Origin: Roseateles oligotrophus
Lineage (GTDB): Bacteria; Pseudomonadota; Gammaproteobacteria; Burkholderiales; Burkholderiaceae_C
Length of the DNA stretch: 64,000 nt
Direction of reading: 5' to 3'
NCBI RefSeq assembly: GCF_025717515.1
Contig: NZ_JAJIRN010000005.1
Coordinates: forward strand, 62,001-126,000
Position 1 is the stretch's first letter. Every line of letters starts with the position of its first letter. The notes below the pieces were generated by a model. The model was not told the origin of the DNA, searched no databases, and saw only the letters and a program-made list of their open reading frames with translations. A program made the translations under genes and the position numbers. Positions 62,996-64,000 of the stretch are shown piece by piece.

Positions 62996-64000
62996 ATGTG
63001 CGGCATCGTCGGCGTGATCTCTCGCTCACCGGTTAATCAACTGATTTATGACGGCCTGCTGCTCTTGCAGCATCGCGGTCAAGATGCCGCCGGCATCGTC
63101 ACCATGCAAGGCAATAAATGCTTTATGCACAAGGCCCGCGGCATGGTGCGCGACGTTTTCCGCACCCGCAACATGCGTGCCCTGCCGGGCAGCATTGGCC
63201 TGGGTCAAACGCGCTATCCCACCGCCGGCAATGCCTATAACGAGGAAGAGGCGCAGCCCTTCTACGTCAATGCGCCGTTTGGTCTGGTCTTGGTCCACAA
63301 CGGCAATCTGACCAATGCGCAAAGCCTGAAGACCGAGCTGTACGACATCGACCGCCGCCACATCAACACCGAGAGCGACTCCGAAGTGTTGTTGAACGTG
63401 CTGGCCCATGAAATCGAGCAGGTGGTCCGGGATGCGCCGCTCAGCCCCGAGGGTATGTTCAAGGCCGTCGCCGCCGTGCACAAGCGCATCAAGGGTTCTT
63501 ACGCTGTGATTGCCTTGATCGCCGGCCACGGTATGTTGGCGTTCCGCGACCCCTTCGGCATTCGTCCTTTGTGCTTCGGTCAGGCGGCGGATGGCGAGTA
63601 CATGGTGGCCAGCGAGAGCGTCGCGCTCGAAGGCACCGGCTTCAAGTTGCTGCGTGACGTCGCCCCCGGCGAAGCTCTGTTCATCGACATGAGCGGCAAG
63701 CTGCACACCCAGCAATGCGCCGAGAACCCGACCCTGAACCCTTGCATGTTCGAGTTCGTCTACCTGGCGCGCCCGGACTCGGTGATGGACGGCATTTCGG
63801 TCTATCAGGCGCGCTTGAATATGGGCGAAACGCTGGCTCAGCGCTTGATCTCGACCATGCCGCCGAGCGATATCGATGTGGTGATTCCGATACCGGAATC
63901 CAGTCGACCGTCCGCCATGCAGTTGGCGCATCGGATCGGCAAGCCGTACCGCGAAGGCTTTGTGAAGAATCGCTATGTCGGCCGGACCTTCATCATGCCG
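62996..64000 (+). CDS. purF: Amidophosphoribosyltransferase (5' part, runs off the window)
   Basis: 335 codons are present and open to the last base. MCGIVGVISRSPVNQLIYDG begins the class II glutaminase domain, with Cys2 as nucleophile. QHRGQDAAGI, GQTRYPTAGN, VHNGNLTN, DSEVLLNVLAHE and FRDPFGIRPLCFG are typical. The phosphoribosyltransferase domain begins with IPESSRPSAMQLAHRIGKPYR. It makes phosphoribosylamine, the first step of purine synthesis. An AAGGAAA site lies just upstream of the ATG. Confidence 0.97.
   Translation, partial: MCGIVGVISRSPVNQLIYDGLLLLQHRGQDAAGIVTMQGNKCFMHKARGMVRDVFRTRNMRALPGSIGLGQTRYPTAGNAYNEEEAQPFYVNAPFGLVLVHNGNLTNAQSLKTELYDIDRRHINTESDSEVLLNVLAHEIEQVVRDAPLSPEGMFKAVAAVHKRIKGSYAVIALIAGHGMLAFRDPFGIRPLCFGQAADGEYMVASESVALEGTGFKLLRDVAPGEALFIDMSGKLHTQQCAENPTLNPCMFEFVYLARPDSVMDGISVYQARLNMGETLAQRLISTMPPSDIDVVIPIPESSRPSAMQLAHRIGKPYREGFVKNRYVGRTFIMP

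Overview
The window looks like a chromosomal segment of a betaproteobacterium of the order Burkholderiales. It is GC-rich. The right third carries a gene order typical of that group: leuCDB, asd, fimV, truA, trpFBA, accD, folC, a SPOR-domain gene, cvpA and purF. The left half is an exopolysaccharide locus of the exosortase A (XrtA/PEP-CTERM/EpsH) type. Identifications rest on reading the translated sequence and on knowledge of the families; no search was run.

1-21.5 kb (+ strand): one long, tightly packed run. It opens with the end of an outer-membrane beta-barrel gene. An XrtA-associated ATPase, a polysaccharide deacetylase, a FemAB-like protein and an exosortase A fused to an EpsI domain follow. 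Next come three glycosyltransferases interleaved with two asparagine-synthase-type amidotransferases, a GDP-mannose 6-dehydrogenase-like enzyme, a transglutaminase-like/glycosyltransferase fusion, a CapK/PaaK-like adenylating enzyme, an O-antigen-ligase-like membrane protein, a second deacetylase and a secreted polysaccharide-lyase-like protein. Many junctions are 4-base stop/start overlaps, which suggests translational coupling. A large Ig/DNRLRE lipoprotein follows at 21.9-24.9 kb.

25.2-33.7 kb (- strand): an acyl carrier protein, two exosortase-A-associated alpha/beta hydrolases, a GNAT protein, a TPR protein, a glycosyltransferase, a Wzx-like flippase and an asparagine-synthase-like protein without the N-terminal cysteine. 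The part around 29.7-32.5 kb is AT-rich. Divergent from it (33.9-36.8 kb, + strand) are an acyl-CoA-ligase-like enzyme and a PLP-dependent decarboxylase. The ACP, ligase, decarboxylase and two hydrolases form a conserved module of unknown chemistry, the most likely place for undescribed biochemistry in this window. The cluster as a whole should make, modify, export and partly degrade an acidic surface polysaccharide. No PEP-CTERM substrate protein is encoded here.

36.9-38.3 kb is a graveyard: a frameshifted response regulator/AraC gene followed by a broken membrane-sensor gene. 38.5-44.5 kb is a two-partner secretion pair: a filamentous adhesin with near-identical MBG repeats, and its TpsB transporter. 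44.5-45.4 kb is gene-poor and holds a probable IS66-type transposase remnant and a 32-nt perfect palindrome. A periplasmic binding protein (-) and a thioesterase (+) diverge around an inverted repeat. From 47 kb to the end is housekeeping: a LysR regulator overlapping leuC, a tiny lipoprotein between leuC and leuD, then leucine, aspartate-family, tryptophan, fatty-acid, folate and purine genes, ending inside purF.
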